Shown here one piece after another: positions 1-12,797 of a stretch of 64,000 nucleotides of DNA. A program made the position numbers and the translations under genes. The stretch comes from Immersiella caudata. Taxonomy: Eukaryota > Ascomycota > Sordariomycetes > Sordariales > Lasiosphaeriaceae. The notes below the pieces were generated by a model. The model was not told the origin of the DNA and did not search any database. It saw only the letters and a program-made list of their open reading frames with translations. The stretch is taken from contig JAULSU010000001.1 of NCBI GenBank assembly GCA_030512335.1, positions 310,001-374,000 of the forward strand. The letters run 5' to 3'. How positions within the stretch are numbered: the first letter of the stretch is position 1; each line of letters opens with the position of its first letter.

Positions 1-295
1 CTACTTCACCAGCGTCAAGCAACAGGGATCGATAGGGAGAGGTTCACCCCTTGCCGCCTCCCCCGCCCGAATGTCGCCGTTCGCCACAATGCCCTCCGCG
101 CTCCTCTCAGCAATCCGCCCCGAACGAACGCATGTCGTCGGAATCGGAGCTCTCCAGCACCCCGCTAGTGTTGCATTGCGGCCACACTCCCAAGACATTC
201 ATGTCAGCCACGAAGCTTAGGCAACTTGGTAAGTATTCTCCAAGCTCGGCGGTCGATGGGACGGTTACTACAAAAGATCGCGAGGAACGGGGCCA

Positions 296-1159
296 ATGGC
301 CTCGGATTCCCCCGAGATTTACGGGTGGAGGGTATATCTTTTGGCTTGCTCTGTACGTCTCCTCTCTTCGACTGTCCTATCCCGCCAACTCCCTCAGGCC
401 TGCTTCGGTGCGATGTCCTTTGGCTGGGGTTCATCTGTGATTTTGGGGCGTCATCGTTACTGGCATGATCGCCTTCTGGATCAACTACGCTGCCAAATTT
501 CATTTCCCGGGGAAGAAGGTCATGTACATCTTCCCGCTGGCGATCCAAGCCCTTCCTGCTGTCCTCCTCTGCGCATTCATGCTCCTTTGTCAAGAATCAC
601 CCCGTGGCTGGCGCGTAAAGACAGATGGGAAGATTGCAACCGAATTCTTTCTCGAACCAGAAGCCTGCCTCCAGACCACCCGCACATCCAGGAAGAATTC
701 CAGGAGATTGTTGACCAGCTGGAGCACGAGCGGCGGCTCATCGGCGATGCCACATTCTGGAATCTGCAGCGCGAGATGCGGACGATTGCCGGTGACAGGA
801 AGCGAGTCTTGGTCAGCATCACACTCATAGTCTGCCAGCAGATGACCGGCACAAACGCCATCAATACGTACGCGCCGACCATCTTCAAGAACTTGGGCAT
901 GAAGGGGACAACAACGAGTTTGTTCGGCACAGGAATTTATGGAATTGTCAAGGTCATGAGCTGCATCTGCTTCAGCATGTTCTTCTTCGTCTGGTTCTTT
1001 GTGCCCGAGACGAAAGGAATCTCCCTCGAGGAAATGGACCAGCTGTAGCTAAGTCACTGATGCGCCCGCGAAGTTTCTTACGGAAGACACCGTTGGGGAA
1101 GGGAGTGACGATAAGCATGAGATCCAAGAGAAGCGGGTTGAGGTCGCGGCAAAGACGGT
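296..1159 (+). pseudogene. MFS quinate/sugar transporter pseudogene
   Basis: Fragments of a sugar/quinate permease lie in order but in several frames. The start (MASDSPEIYGWRVYLLACS) is followed by a plausible intron at 353-397 and then by ACFGAMSFGWGSSVI, the first transmembrane segment. The sequence then jumps directly to a TM5-like stretch (GVIVTGMIAFWINYA) in another frame, so roughly TM2-TM4 are missing. A frameshift follows near QESPR. TM7 (VSITLIVCQQMTGTNAINTYAP) is intact but runs straight into the last helix and the PETKGISLEEMDQL signature, so about TM8-TM11 are lost. A TAG stop follows, and a tail-like acidic/basic stretch can be read to about 1159. The family normally has about 530 residues and 12 helices. 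What is seen are frameshifts plus two internal deletions; the inference is a dead gene that once took up quinate or a sugar. Confidence 0.85.
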
Positions 1160-2430
1160 TACATGTAAAGTGTGGGATCAGTTGGATAGGAATAGGCATA
1201 ACAACAATACCATTGTTCTCTTTGTGAATTTGAACCCCCCCTCCCCCTCTCTCTCCGCTATTGATGATACCCCCACACCCCCCCCCCAAAAAAAAAAAAA
1301 AGAAAAGAAAAGAAAAAAAACAAAGAGTCACTTCCTGGCCAGTCGCCCTCCATCCTGCCTCCATCCTGACCATTCTTGAACCGATTGGTCTTCTCCTTCT
1401 TGCTGGCGCGGGTCGGAGTCTCATCCTCCTGGCTGCGCTTGGCGGAGCGGCCTCACGAATTACCACCAGCGCTGCCCAGATCGTATCGGCGGAACACAGC
1501 GGCCATGTGATGGATTTCCAGTTCTTGAAACCCTCTGCGGCCAGGCGTAACAGTATCGAGGCTGCAGAGCGACTTGAGCTTGTTATCGCAGTACTGGCCG
1601 TGAAGAGACAGGGCATCGTTGGCAAGATTCTCGAGTTCGAAAGCCTGGGAGACTGTGTGTTGGCGCAGTCCAATTCCATCCATGCCTCACAAAGGGTCTC
1701 ATCCTCAGCTACCGTGTCGCCACGTAATTAAACCCTCCACACTTGACAGCAAAGTACACCTCTTCCATCAACCAGTTGTATCTTGACGACGCTCTTGATG
1801 TCGTTCAGGAAAACATCATTCGGTCTCCCTTCGCTTCAAACCCTTACTCCATCAAGGCCGGTTGTCTGCACGAATACGAACCGGCTGCACAAACAGCCCT
1901 CACTCCCGAAAAGTAGCCGCACAACAACCACGCACGTTTGCGGCACAGAGCACCAGTCTCGCGGCAGCAAATTGGATATCCTCTCAAGGCATATTCCTTA
2001 TTGACGTAGCATACTGTCGCACGACCCTTTGTCTCGTGTTGCAGCCTCAGGCTAAACTGCCAATGTTGCACAAGGCGCCGTTCACGAACAGGGGGGTGGT
2101 GTTGGCATGCAAGCCAAGTCAGCCCAGGGGGTGCTAAGCCATGCGGTCAGATGACGCGGGCGAGGTTAAATGGACGACGTTCCCCTTTTGTTCGAGTCGC
2201 CGTTCCAGGAGACTACCCATGCGGCTTAAGAACATCAACGACGTCAGCGGCAGACATGTAAACCACCGACAGCAAGAGAGCGCGACAGGCAAGTTGCAGA
2301 TACAGAAGATGCCTATACTGCGCTAAGGGTGGTGGTGAGTTGATGCTAATCCACTCAGGTATCACAGAAAAAATACAGCGCTTTTGATGGATATCATCGA
2401 CACGAGACATGATTAGGTACCGAGTGCGAT
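1160..2430. other. No confident gene; low-complexity tract
   Basis: A C-run followed by a 14-base A-run and A/G-rich sequence lies at about 1278-1321. On the minus strand, 1453-1683 gives an open frame starting MDGIGLRQHTV. It is followed, after an in-frame TGA, by a lysine/arginine-rich stretch (KRSQEDETPTRASKKEK). This may be a gene remnant but matches no family I recognise. The 3' side of the OPT transporter occupies the right edge. Confidence 0.4.
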
Positions 2431-4812
2431 TTAGCACGCGCCCATCGGGCAACCAACTTGGGTGCCCTTCGTCGCACCATCGACGCCCGCGAGCGTGAGC
2501 ACGGCGCCAATAACACCACCGAGACCCTCGCCGGCGATGAAGCCTAGCGACGCAGTTAGCAACGATGCTCGAGGCAAAACTTATGGGGGGCGACGTACCG
2601 GCTGCAAGGGCGTAGCCATAAATCTCCCAAGTGCGGAAGCTGTACTTCCTCCAGAGGGCGGCGGCGATGGCACCGACCAGAGCGGCGTTAGCGAAGACAG
2701 GAGCCGGAATGACCCATGAGAGGGCAATAGCACCCCAGTTGGGAAGCCACTTTTGGTACTTCTCGCGGGGACCGACCAAGTAGTAGTGACGGAAAACGAC
2801 CTGCGCGATGGACACGATACCCATAGCGATGGCGAACATGCCGCTGGAGAGGGGAATCTTGACGTTGGGGTCGGTGACGGCCCGGGCGACGGCAGCCCAG
2901 GCGGTAACGGACGGAACCAAGAAGGCGCAGTGCCCCTCAGAGAGCGAAGGGTCGTAAATGCAGGGGTAGGCGGAGGTGAAGAGCACGAAAAGGCCGGGGG
3001 CGAGCCAGACCGACACGAAGGTTCCGATTGCCTGTGCGATCCACTGCTTGACCGGAGGCGTACCAATCAAGAAACCAGTGCGGAAATCGGCTGTAAGCTC
3101 AGTAGCAACACCAGCGCCGCCCGACGCGAGAGAGCCGGCCACCAAGTTGAGCTTCTGCGCGTGCAGAACGTCGAGACCCTGGTTGGAAGTGGCACCGCCG
3201 AAGATAAGCTGCGAGGCCTTGGCGGCGGCGGTGAGGGGAGTCTGATCAGTGACAGCGCCGATCTGGATGGCGAGGAAGGAGAAGAGGAAGGCGAGGACAA
3301 TGGCAAGGATGGTAAGGCCTGCGTGCATCTCCCACTGGAAGTGGAAGATGAGAATGGACAGGACTGTGGTAAAGATCATGCCAACAATCCAGACCCAGTG
3401 CTTGACCTGTTGCTCTGGTGGGGCCGGGTCTTCGATGTGCCACTCATTGTCGCGCACCTCGCCGTGCTTGGCAAAGAACTTGCTCTCCTTTCCACGCTTG
3501 ACGAGGGCTTGGTTGATGCTGATGCAGGTCTGGTTCCAGGCCGACTTGACGCCGATCCAGATCACCTTCCACTGGATGATGAGCTCGGCCATGGAGCAGC
3601 ACACCATGACCATGACACCGGGCCAGAGCATCCAGTAGCGGGGAGAGGGAGTTCGCTCGCCGAGCTTGGATAGCGACCAGAAGGTGTAGTAGCCGTCCCA
3701 CTTCGGATCGCCGCCGGAAGCGTCGAGGCCGATGCACTCGCCATAGTGCACCAGCAGAGGGCCGATCAAGCCCCAGGCAGTCAGAGAGCCGAGGAACATG
3801 GAGATGGCTGGGTTGAGACCAATGAGGATACCAGAGCCGATGAAGGCGGGGGTCCACTCCATGTACCAGCCCCAGGACTCGATGTTCATGGCCCAGCTGG
3901 TGTAGCCGCTCCAGATGTGGATCCAGGTGAAGACGTGCCAGTCGTACAGGATGCCGACGGCGTAGTACGACACGATGCGGTGGACAAAGGCCGCGCCGAA
4001 GGAGTACATGATGCACTTGAGCTTCTTGATGGCATCAAGACTGCCAGCGGCGCCGGCGTGCATCGATCGAATGGTCAGAGCTACAGCCGTGGCCGTTGGG
4101 AACATGAGCTTCAACTCGCGCGCGACCTGGATGATGAAGAACTTGCGGAGTGGAGTGACGTAGAAGAGGCCGATGAAGGAGCAGACAATGGTGATAGTGA
4201 AGATGGCGGCAATGTCATCGCGCGGGTTGCGGCCCTCGCCCATGACACCGAGCTGGTACATGGCAGGAATGCCAGCAACGAAGATGCCGGAAATACCACC
4301 AGCTCCGGTAGCAGCAGCCTGGATGATGGAATTCTCCTGGGGGCCGAAGACACCGCCGATGATGGGAAGGTTACCGCCCACTCTTTCGAGGAACTTGAGG
4401 ATACCATAGCCGAAAATGGCGCCGAACATGTTGGCGCTGAAGGTGAAGCCAGTCTTGAGACCTGCCGCCGAGGTTAGTATCCTGCCCAGGTCAGGGATTG
4501 GGCGTCAGTTCACTTACCAAGATAGAGGTTAGAAGCATTGACGAGACATCCAAGGATGCAGCCGGTGACAACGGCACGAATCGTCAACGGATTCGGTTCA
4601 TGGGGAATCTCGTCAACCATGAGCAGCGGCTTGTAGAGATCCTCCTCGACATTCTCTCCGGTGACATCAATCTTAAGGTCGTCAATATGGGTCTCGTCCT
4701 TAACATCGCCAACGATCTCGGGCGACGACTTCTCCACGGGCGGGTTGCTCTCGGCGAATGGATGGACATTGCTGCCCGTCGTGGCGGTGGTGGTTTGCTT
4801 CTCGTCCGCCAT
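2431..4812 (-). CDS. OPT-superfamily oligopeptide/metal-chelate transporter
   Basis: Three exons, complement of 2431-2543, 2599-4461 and 4518-4812, give 756 residues, the usual length for this family. The first intron is GTAAGT...CAG with an ACTAAC branch point; the second is GTACGT...TAG. An acidic, polar cytosolic N-terminus of about 65 residues leads into PHEPNPLTIRAVVTGCILG and then NASNLYLGLKTGFTFSANMFG, typical of the YSL/Isp4-like side of the OPT superfamily. About 14 hydrophobic segments follow, ending with GFIAGEGLGGVIGAVL and the C-terminus CPMGAC. OPT proteins import small peptides, glutathione or metal chelates across the plasma membrane using the proton gradient; the substrate cannot be told here. 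The long open frame continuing past the second intron towards 2213 is intron read-through, not coding. Confidence 0.95.
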
Positions 4813-7800
4813 GGTGACCCGGGGTCTCTCGCGCGACGGCCAGAGACGACGAAATAATGGGTGGTACAGTCGGTGCAGAAGACGGAAGCAAAACCCAGGA
4901 TGACGGGATGCAGTATATTTATCCGACCTTGGGGCGAGCCGGGTTCAACACGCCTCGGCCTCTGAGACAGGGGAGTCGCGTTCGGGAGGGAAGTGAATGC
5001 AACGAGACGGGGAGAAAGGCATGGCATGGCATGGGCATGGCATGTTCGCGGCGTTGGCAATCCACCCAGATTCGCCACGAAACCTAGGCGGGCAGGTCTC
5101 GGCTCAGTCCCAAGCCATCGCTGCGATAAGAATGAAACGCTCTGCCAGGGTGTTCGGACAGCAGCAGACGTGTGTGCGCAAAAGCAGTGACATCTCCACT
5201 CGCGAGTATTGGGTGATTTGCCGGAGCCGACCACGTCGGCCATATTAGGCAGGTCGGATGGCAGCATCTGGGAACGGCCAGCGGTTGGCCCGTCTTCAGT
5301 CGCCGATAGATGTTCGTTGCTGGCCGCTCATCGTCGAGTAAGGCGCCGATCAGTCTACCGCATGTCTCTAAATCGAGCATGCGCGCTTTGCCGGTTGCGC
5401 CACCCACGACAGGACGCATCAGTGGCATCTTCTCGCACCGAACTTGGTGCCGAGCGTGGAAGTTCAATCCTCAGGACGGCACCGCCAGTTTCGGGAAAAG
5501 CTTGACACGCCGAGCAGCTCGTGGCATTCGACTGCCGGCTTGGCTCAAGCTCTTGTTTTTCCCGCCAAGGGGCACCAAGCCGATTCTCCTAGGTGGCGGT
5601 CACGGCACACGCTGCTCAAGTAGCCGAGGGTGTGCTCATCAGCGCTCCCGCTGCCATTGATGGCCGAGTGCGGGGGCATTCAAGAAATCCCCCTTGTCGA
5701 AAGCAGGCAGGTGCGATCTTGCCTGCAGCGGAATGTGGAGCCTTGGCGGGTCCCGCTAATAGCGCGTGGTGGAACCACCCGCCCAATCCCGACGGCCCAC
5801 TGGCGTTCCTGGGCACATGGAACTTGCTTGGTACCCTTACACAATGCTTTCAGTTGCCCCTCGAGCTTCAAGGAATGCTGTGCATTTCTCCGCGTCGTCG
5901 GTCTGGAACCAGATCTTCTCTCATTGGAACTGAATTCTTGCCACAGGGGCTCCCCTACGGCTGCGCGCAGGTCTCCCACGCTCGGCGATCGAATTGGCAG
6001 CTCCCTGATGTGGAAATTCACCCTAGCTCCCAACAAGTGGATCAGAGAAATGCACGCCATGGAAGCTTGATGTCGGCGCTAAGCGGGCACATCAAACAGG
6101 CAGGTGGGATGCAAAAAACACCCCCAAAATGCAACGGGCGACACGCAGACTGACTGGGCCGCAAAAGGGAAATCTCCCAGACCTCATGCATTCTCGAGGT
6201 ACCGCCATCAAGAGCCTCCCGTTTCGTGCCTCGCCCATACAGCCGCCGAGCACCCTTCCGTCCCGGTCAATCAACTCTTTCGATCCTTTCCCTGCGACGG
6301 CGCCCGTCTCTGCGCCTCGCGCGCCACGATAGCCCGGTTGCGGCCACCAGATAGGAGGGAGACCATATCTGCGCCGACAAGCGCCCAATCAGCAACAATT
6401 GGCAAATCAGCCCGTTGGATTGCTGACGACATCCCCTCCATGTACGAGAGTAGCGCAGACCGTTCGCGTTGCGCCCCCAACAGTACCTTCACCTGCTGTT
6501 GTAAGTAAAGTCCCGTACTCCTGACCGGTTCCACGATGGGGACGGTTCGACCGCATTACTATATCCAACGATGACCCCGGTCCAACGACGCATCGTCCCA
6601 CATTTCGGGGGTTTGGGGTTCTTGGTCATGCTGTCCGCCTGTTGAAACGAATTTGAGGGTGGGGCGCTGTCAACCCAATGCCCCCATGCCCCATTCGAAC
6701 CAACAAGCCGGCACTCGGATCCCAGCCCCGACTTGCACAAGAAAGGCAAGCGACAACGCTGTCAACCTCGCCCGCGGCCAAACCGTACGAGCTCGCTTCT
6801 CCCACCTATCGAATAGCACGTATGCATCGCGTCCAGGGTTTGGGAGCTCACATACCTCCTGCCCTTCTCGATATCAGTGTGGTAGACCCAGTAGGGATAC
6901 TATCCACTCATCTTTGACATCCAGACACATTTATCACCAATAGCGCCGCTCATCTTAGTCATTGTTATCCCTACGCAGCAGGTACGTAGTAGCCCTGATT
7001 TGACTTTTATCCTGTCGTACCATCACATGCCAGCCCCTCCCACATCCCAGGAAACGCTCCCCCTCCTCGTCCAATGTTGGAGGGTAGCCAAGGTCAATCA
7101 AGCTCCGCGGGGCAAGCAGACTATGCATTATCGTGCAGCTTTATCCCTTGGCCATGTTGCTCCCTCTTAGCCATGTTACCTCCTCCACGATCTCGTCAAC
7201 GCTGCTCAGGCCTGGCGTTCGTATCGCCCCCAGCTCCCAAATATGGATATCAACGACCAGTAACCTCGGCGATGAATTCCCGCAAACAGCGACTCCGAGG
7301 CCCGGCCAGCACCACCCGCCCCCGCCTTGCATTTATCGGTTGACGGCCTTGTTGCGCAAGAGAACCCATGCATGCGCCTGGACTAACGTCCACAGGGAAG
7401 GTAGATAGCTTGTACGCACCATGTTTCCCCCAGAGTTGGGCGACTATCAGTAGATTCCTGGAGCCTAGAGAGGCCGACAGATCACCAACTTCCTGAGTTC
7501 GACACATCTCAAGGGCGAGGGCGACGAGGTCTTCCTGGGTAGTTTACGCGGCGTTACCACTGTATCACACCCCTGTTCTCAACCCTGTCCTGCCCTGCCC
7601 TGGGATCCTTCCCCGTATCATCCATACTCCTGCCAGTTGCCATACTCCTGCCAGTGGCACGCCACGCTGCCAACCTCGCCACGTAGCATTTCCATTACCT
7701 GCAGTCCTACCCGCCAGGCCCCAAGGCGGGGAGCATGATCTTCAGCAAGCCTTGCGAAGGCGTCAAGAACGTGGCTTCGGGTGCACAGGCAGTTACGAGC

Positions 7801-8339
7801 ACCACGGTACTGGGTACTAGGTGTTTCATTATGTTGCAGCGTCACGTTCGCTTGCAGTTCACAATGCGGAAGATAGATTGCTTCCCCGTCTTTCAGATAC
7901 CCATGCATGGTAGTATTACGGCATCTTTCGTGCTGTGACGATGTCTGTGGTGGCCGATATATGTGTCCCGGACGACAAATTGAGGGCGTTTCGTCTGGTT
8001 CGGAATGTCTTCTGCTTATATATGCCTTCGACGATGTATCGAGGGGCAGTTTGCATGGTGTCAAGCGTCTGTCAACACTAACCCAACGCGTTCCGACTAT
8101 TTCTTCAGGGGCTTGTCTCATTGTAATAAATGCCTGCCAGACATATCTGCAACCCTTGGTTGGAATCAAATCAATACGTGGCGGGAATCAGATCAGCGCC
8201 TGATGGGAATCCAGCCCATACTCTATCTCAAACGTCCAAGTCCTCGGGCGATGATATCAACGGCTCATAAGAATGCAGCTCATGCCCCCCTTGATTCCCA
8301 CAATGCCTTCCCTACATGCTGCGATGCCTCTTCAGCGTG
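4813..8339. other. Intergenic region, about 3.5 kb, no supported gene
   Basis: Open frames on both strands (for example 5593-6153 plus and 7618-8169 minus) show no family resemblance, no coherent splice pattern and strong strand overlap, so I regard them as chance. The left part is the OPT promoter. A short direct repeat (CCATACTCCTGCCAGT, twice) sits at about 7620-7653. Confidence 0.5.
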
Positions 8340-9718
8340 CTACAATGCCTTTTCAGCGAAGCCCAAACGGGGCTCTTTGGCGTCAAACACCGCAAAAGTG
8401 GACTTCAGGAACACATCCCCGAAAATGGAGATGCCAAAGCCGTTGCTGCTTTGAAGGCCTCCAAAGCACCGTCCACTCTCTGTTCCATCCGTGTTGTACA
8501 CCTTTCCGTAACGTATATAGTCGCCTGGAACGGTAACTGGTGGCAGATGTCAGCTACTGTATTCCATTTGAGTCTCAGGAGGAGGAGGAGGAGTTCCCGC
8601 ACATACCGGTGTTGCCGGTGGAGTCATCTCCAGCAAGGTGGAACGTGAGGTCGGGGACTGTCGCGCCGCATCGAAAAGTAACGCCGCCGTTATCACTATC
8701 GTACCTCGCACCGCCAACGTGGCTGTAGTAGTCGTCGACAAGCTCTTGCGGAAGAAGCATCAGGGTTGCACCGGTGTCTGCGATGCCCGCAGTGCTTTGT
8801 TCTCTGAGACTACCATCGCCAATCGTGTAGCCCAGGGTCTCAAACGCCCAAAACCCTGTGCTTTCGTTGACTGGTGTGTACGCGATTGAGCCCGAGTATG
8901 CGTTGGGATCGATGTAGCCGAAGTTGAGGCGGCCGGCTGTTGCTTGGGTCAGCCCATTGCTACAGCAAGTATTATCAGGGGGGAAACTCACGTTCGCCGC
9001 TCTTCAAGTCGACAGTGAACAACGATTCGTTGAGGTTCGGGACCAAGTTGTCAAAAAAGGTCAGTTGCGGTTCAGGCCTTACTTGGTTCAGGCCGCTGAA
9101 AGCGAGCCCAAAGACTCCATCGTTGCTCGAGTCGTTGGTAAACTCGGGGGATACCTTCTTCGCGGCCTCAACAGCTTGGGTGGCGAAGCTGATGTTGCCA
9201 ACTTCCACCACATCGTTATAGACGACCCCACTGGACGAGCTGCCATCGCCATAGCTAATCCGCCAAGTGGCGCCGGACATCTTCTCTGCGGTTGTGCTCT
9301 TGTTGGGATCGTACGTGGACTGTCCGTTGATCTGGCCCTTGGGCATCTCAGTGCTGAACACCCAGAGGTCGCTGGAACCAGTGTCGATGTCGATGTGGAG
9401 CTCCTGAGGGGGGGTTCCGATCAAGATGGGGAATAGATACTCGAGATCGTTTGACTGTGGCGTGAGGATAGCACTGCCGTTGTCTCTGTCGTCGAGCCTC
9501 GTAATGACTAATTGTAGATCCTTCGGAAATGGGACCCCGTACTTGCGATAGATTTTGGCTAGCGCTCGAGGTCCGTTGCGGCCACGGTAGTTGGGGTTCG
9601 GAACCTGCGTAAGGGAAGCGGTACCAAGCGTGACCGTGTTTGCCGCCGGGGTATCGAGCGAAGCCGGATGAGCGAAGGCGGAGACCAGAAGGCCTGCAAA
9701 GAATGCAAAAACCCTCAT
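8340..9718 (-). CDS. Secreted pepsin-like aspartic protease (family A1)
   Basis: Three exons, complement of 8340-8536, 8607-8936 and 8992-9718, give 417 residues. Residues 1-16 (MRVFAFFAGLLVSAFA) form a signal peptide with an Ala-x-Ala-like end. A propeptide of about 75 residues follows, then the bilobed mature enzyme. The first catalytic motif is D112-T-G-S-S in IDIDTGSSDLW; the second is D296-T-G-A-T in IADTGATLMLLP. The C-terminal exon carries the usual IFGDVFLKS...FDAKEPRLGFA ending. The order and length match aspergillopepsin/endothiapepsin-type extracellular acid proteases, which hydrolyse proteins at low pH. The start at 9718 is chosen because it gives the signal peptide; an in-frame upstream extension lacks one. 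Both introns are GT-AG. Confidence 0.95.
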
Positions 9719-11182
9719 CGTGGATGCTACAAGGCGTTGACCGATCGTCGGTAGGGGCGAAACTACTGCCGGAATCTGGTGGAGCTGGTGCCGGAACGCG
9801 TTGACCGATCTTCTAAAAGAGTGAAACTGATGTGGGAACGACACTGGCTGGCTATTTTGGAAGACGTAGAGAGTGGTTCTCCCGGTGTGGGTTGAGGGTT
9901 GAAAGGAGTGAAGGTGAATGTTTGACAAGTGGAAGACCAAGGCTCAGGCCAGAAGTTCTGAGGACGCCTTTAAACCCCCAGGGAAGTGACGAAGATGGAC
10001 TGCTAGTAAGCTATGAGCAATTCTATTGGAACTCGGACGCTTTCTTGCGGCGGGAGCTGCTGATCTCCAGTGCTTTCCGTGATGGCGCCATTGCAAATGC
10101 CAATCCGGAAGGAACGTTGGATGATATCTGATTCAGGCGTGCGGCCAAATCTCAGCAGCCTTTGCTTTATTCGGCCCGCCGTCGCAATAGCAAACGCTCC
10201 TGTCACCGTCACAGGAGCAAACACGGATGTCGGTGTTATGGCAGGTGCAACTGAGGTGTGGGACGGAGCACCGTTTGCTTCAGGCAGCTGACGGGAGTTC
10301 GGGAGATCCCAAGCTTAACAATGTTGCAATCATCAAATTCTGGTGATTGTCACACGTTCTGCGTGGGTCGTTGAATTCCATTGTTTGTGACAAGCTGAAC
10401 GGATTCTGTCCCGACGGGAAAAACCGAAGGTTAAGCAAGGCATGTTGGGGAGTCAGACCTCTCACATCGATCTAGGCAAGAGCCTCACCATTCGCTGTAT
10501 CCACACTGGATACTACCATCCAAGAAAAACTTCTTTGATGCTGTTACCTAATGCTATCTTGAGCACAGGATTGTGTCCGCGGTTGGGTGATGCGACGTCA
10601 CACAAACACCACGTTGCAAACTGAGTCTCAACGTCGGCCTCCTCCAATGTGCCACTGATGGACCTTGTCAGACTTCGGAGGTTCATCTTTGTTATCATGT
10701 GAATGCGTTGCAACTCATGCAACACTTGACCTAGCACATGGCAGATGGGCAATGAGGGAGATTTGGACAGACAAAGGCGGAAACGGAGGTGATGGTAGTA
10801 AGTGATGTTACACTAACGGATTCACTGCGGGGTGTGGCAAGAAAATGTTAGTCACAGAACAATAACTGCATCGTCGCTGGAAGATGTCCTTCTCTCTCGA
10901 CAATTGCATTGTGAGCAAACGCAAGGAAGTGGTCATCTTCGCTCCGTTACGCACCGGGAACGCCCTCAGAGCCATCTTCCACATCAGACTGGACCCTTCC
11001 CGTGTCCACCGCCGATCCAACTCGGAGCTCGCCCAATGAAGCTTTCAAGGGAGCTGCTCTACCGTGATCTATCATCTCCTGGCCGGCGGAGTCATCGCTT
11101 TGCGATAGTGGACACCTTCGCATGTGGCTCCGTTCGGAACCTTTACAAACGGAAATCCTTCCGGGTAAAATTGCAAAAATGA
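9719..11182. other. Intergenic, no supported gene
   Basis: Promoter region of the aspartic protease, followed by sequence without coherent coding signal. The short open frames are overlapping chance frames. Confidence 0.5.
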
Positions 11183-11274
11183 GGTCGTGCCCGGGTTCGA
11201 ACCGGGGTTATCAGAAGATGGGAAAGCAGATGCTGTTTCAAAATCTGAAGTGATAACCACTACACTACACAACC
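11183..11274 (-). tRNA. tRNA-Gln (UUG) with intron
   Basis: Read on the minus strand, the acceptor stem GGTTGTG pairs with CACGACC (one G-U pair). The D arm is GTGTAGTGGTTATCAC, the anticodon stem TCAGA/TCTGA, and the T arm CCCGG-TTCGAAC-CCGGG. The loop reads TT-TTG-A, giving anticodon UUG. About 21 nt are inserted at the usual position one base 3' of the anticodon (after position 37). The T arm, D arm and anticodon stem match fungal tRNA-Gln. A TTTTT run directly downstream (plus strand about 11176-11180, AAAAA) fits an RNA polymerase III terminator. Confidence 0.93.
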
Positions 11275-12797
11275 TTCACTTTTGGTTTGCGATATGGAGT
11301 GGAACAGTTATGGTGGAAGAAGGATCAAGGCCGACAACCACATTCGAGGGTCGGAGGCGGTCTGGAAACGACCGACACTGTCCGCCCTCACGCCGCCATG
11401 CCAGAAGTCAGGATCGCGATTAAAAAAAATATGTCAGTTGATGCGCTCTTTGAAGTATTTGGACTAGCTTCTAAGTATGTGGTGCATGCTCGACTTTTGT
11501 GGTGTGCCATCGTGCGGTCCAGGGTTGGGGCGTTCGCCCAGCGGATACAGGCGCTGCTCGAATGCCTGCCAGAGCTTTGCACAGGGTGACGTGTTTTTGT
11601 TGCAGCTCTGAGCTCTATGGTCATTTGATCTCCTCGCTTTTGCTGCGCATCGCTTTGACGTCTGCGCTTAGCTTTGATGTCTGCGCTTAGCTTGAGGTAG
11701 TTTGGCGGATATTTTAGCTGCATTTGCACCACCAGGCTCTTCGTATGCTGTTAGTTTGGAGCCTGACCCGCCTTGCCAGAACGGTGTGACCGGGAAGTGC
11801 TCTCCACATCCCGCAAAGCACACCGAACAGTCCTCCGGGCCCAAGCCCTGGTTGCGCCTGCTGATCCTTTTGATCGAACCAGGATCTCGACGCATCGTAA
11901 AAATTCGACTCATGACTAAGCTTCAAACAATCTAGAGAAGTTTGAGCGTGGAAATGATGCTTCGTTTTTGGATCTTTGAACCCCATTTCGCTTGTTGCTT
12001 CAATTATTGGCTGCGCTGGTTACACCTCATCTCCCTCCCGTGGTGAGCTGAGAGTCGAACCAACGCGAGACGGGATCTCTGCATCACCTCCGATAGGCCA
12101 CCCTCAGTTTTAAGACCGACACTGCGCCGACTCAATTGAAATGCGAAGCGACCGCACGACCCTTCGGCTCGAGATGGCGGTGCCGCCACACCGGTGCAAT
12201 TGACCCTTCCAGGTCGGCCGACACCCTCGGTCGGTGTTCTCAACGCTCCGTGCTTCCGGTGAGCAGGGGTCGTGACATCGATGGGACCGTTCGCCAAAGC
12301 TTGGTCTGTAGAGAGTTGCATGCAACGGCGCGGCCTGGTCGTTGGAAATTGGAAATGGAGTCGAGGCAGCTGCCGCTCTGTCAGTGCTTGAAGATGCCAA
12401 TTGCCGACAGGTTTCGAGGTTTCAAACGATCGATCGACTCGTGGTAGCGACCCAGCAGAGCTCTGACAGCGCCTTACGGACGCCACCCTACCCCGCGTGT
12501 TCTGCTCCCGCCCCTTATTTTTTAAGGGTGTGTCCCGCTGCCCGGTGCGTTGATCGCTGGATCTGCATGGTCACGGTGACGGACGGCATCTCGAAACCTG
12601 CGGCGCACGGACGGGGGTCAAGCCACCATGTCAGGCCATCGGGGGATGCGGGATGGGATGAGGCCCCTTTCGGGACCAGGCAAAACCTCTATGGTGAGGA
12701 GGCTGCCGTGTTGTGTCTTTGGCGACACTTCGTCTTCTCCAGCCTTCTCAGAGGCAGGGCGAGAAAGTCGTCGAGAGAGTCGCAACCCACGATAATA
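11275..12797. other. Intergenic, no supported gene
   Basis: No open frame with family resemblance. A near-perfect direct duplication of a ~20 bp unit (CTTTGA[C/T]GTCTGCGCTTAG) occurs at about 11652-11692. The right end is the promoter of the Pth11-like gene. Confidence 0.45.

Noticed and set aside
2213..2430. C-terminal extension of the OPT reading frame past the second intron
   Set aside because: The frame read through the intron gives Arg/Trp-rich nonsense, whereas splicing to the short last exon restores the family ending GFIAGEGLGGVIGAVL.
3746..4477. 243-residue plus-strand frame
   Set aside because: It lies antisense to the OPT exon, is low-complexity Asp/Glu/Gly-rich, and has no family resemblance; it is a shadow of the transporter codons.
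7618..8169. 183-residue minus-strand frame
   Set aside because: Ends in a simple direct repeat, lacks any conserved motif, and has no splice or start support.
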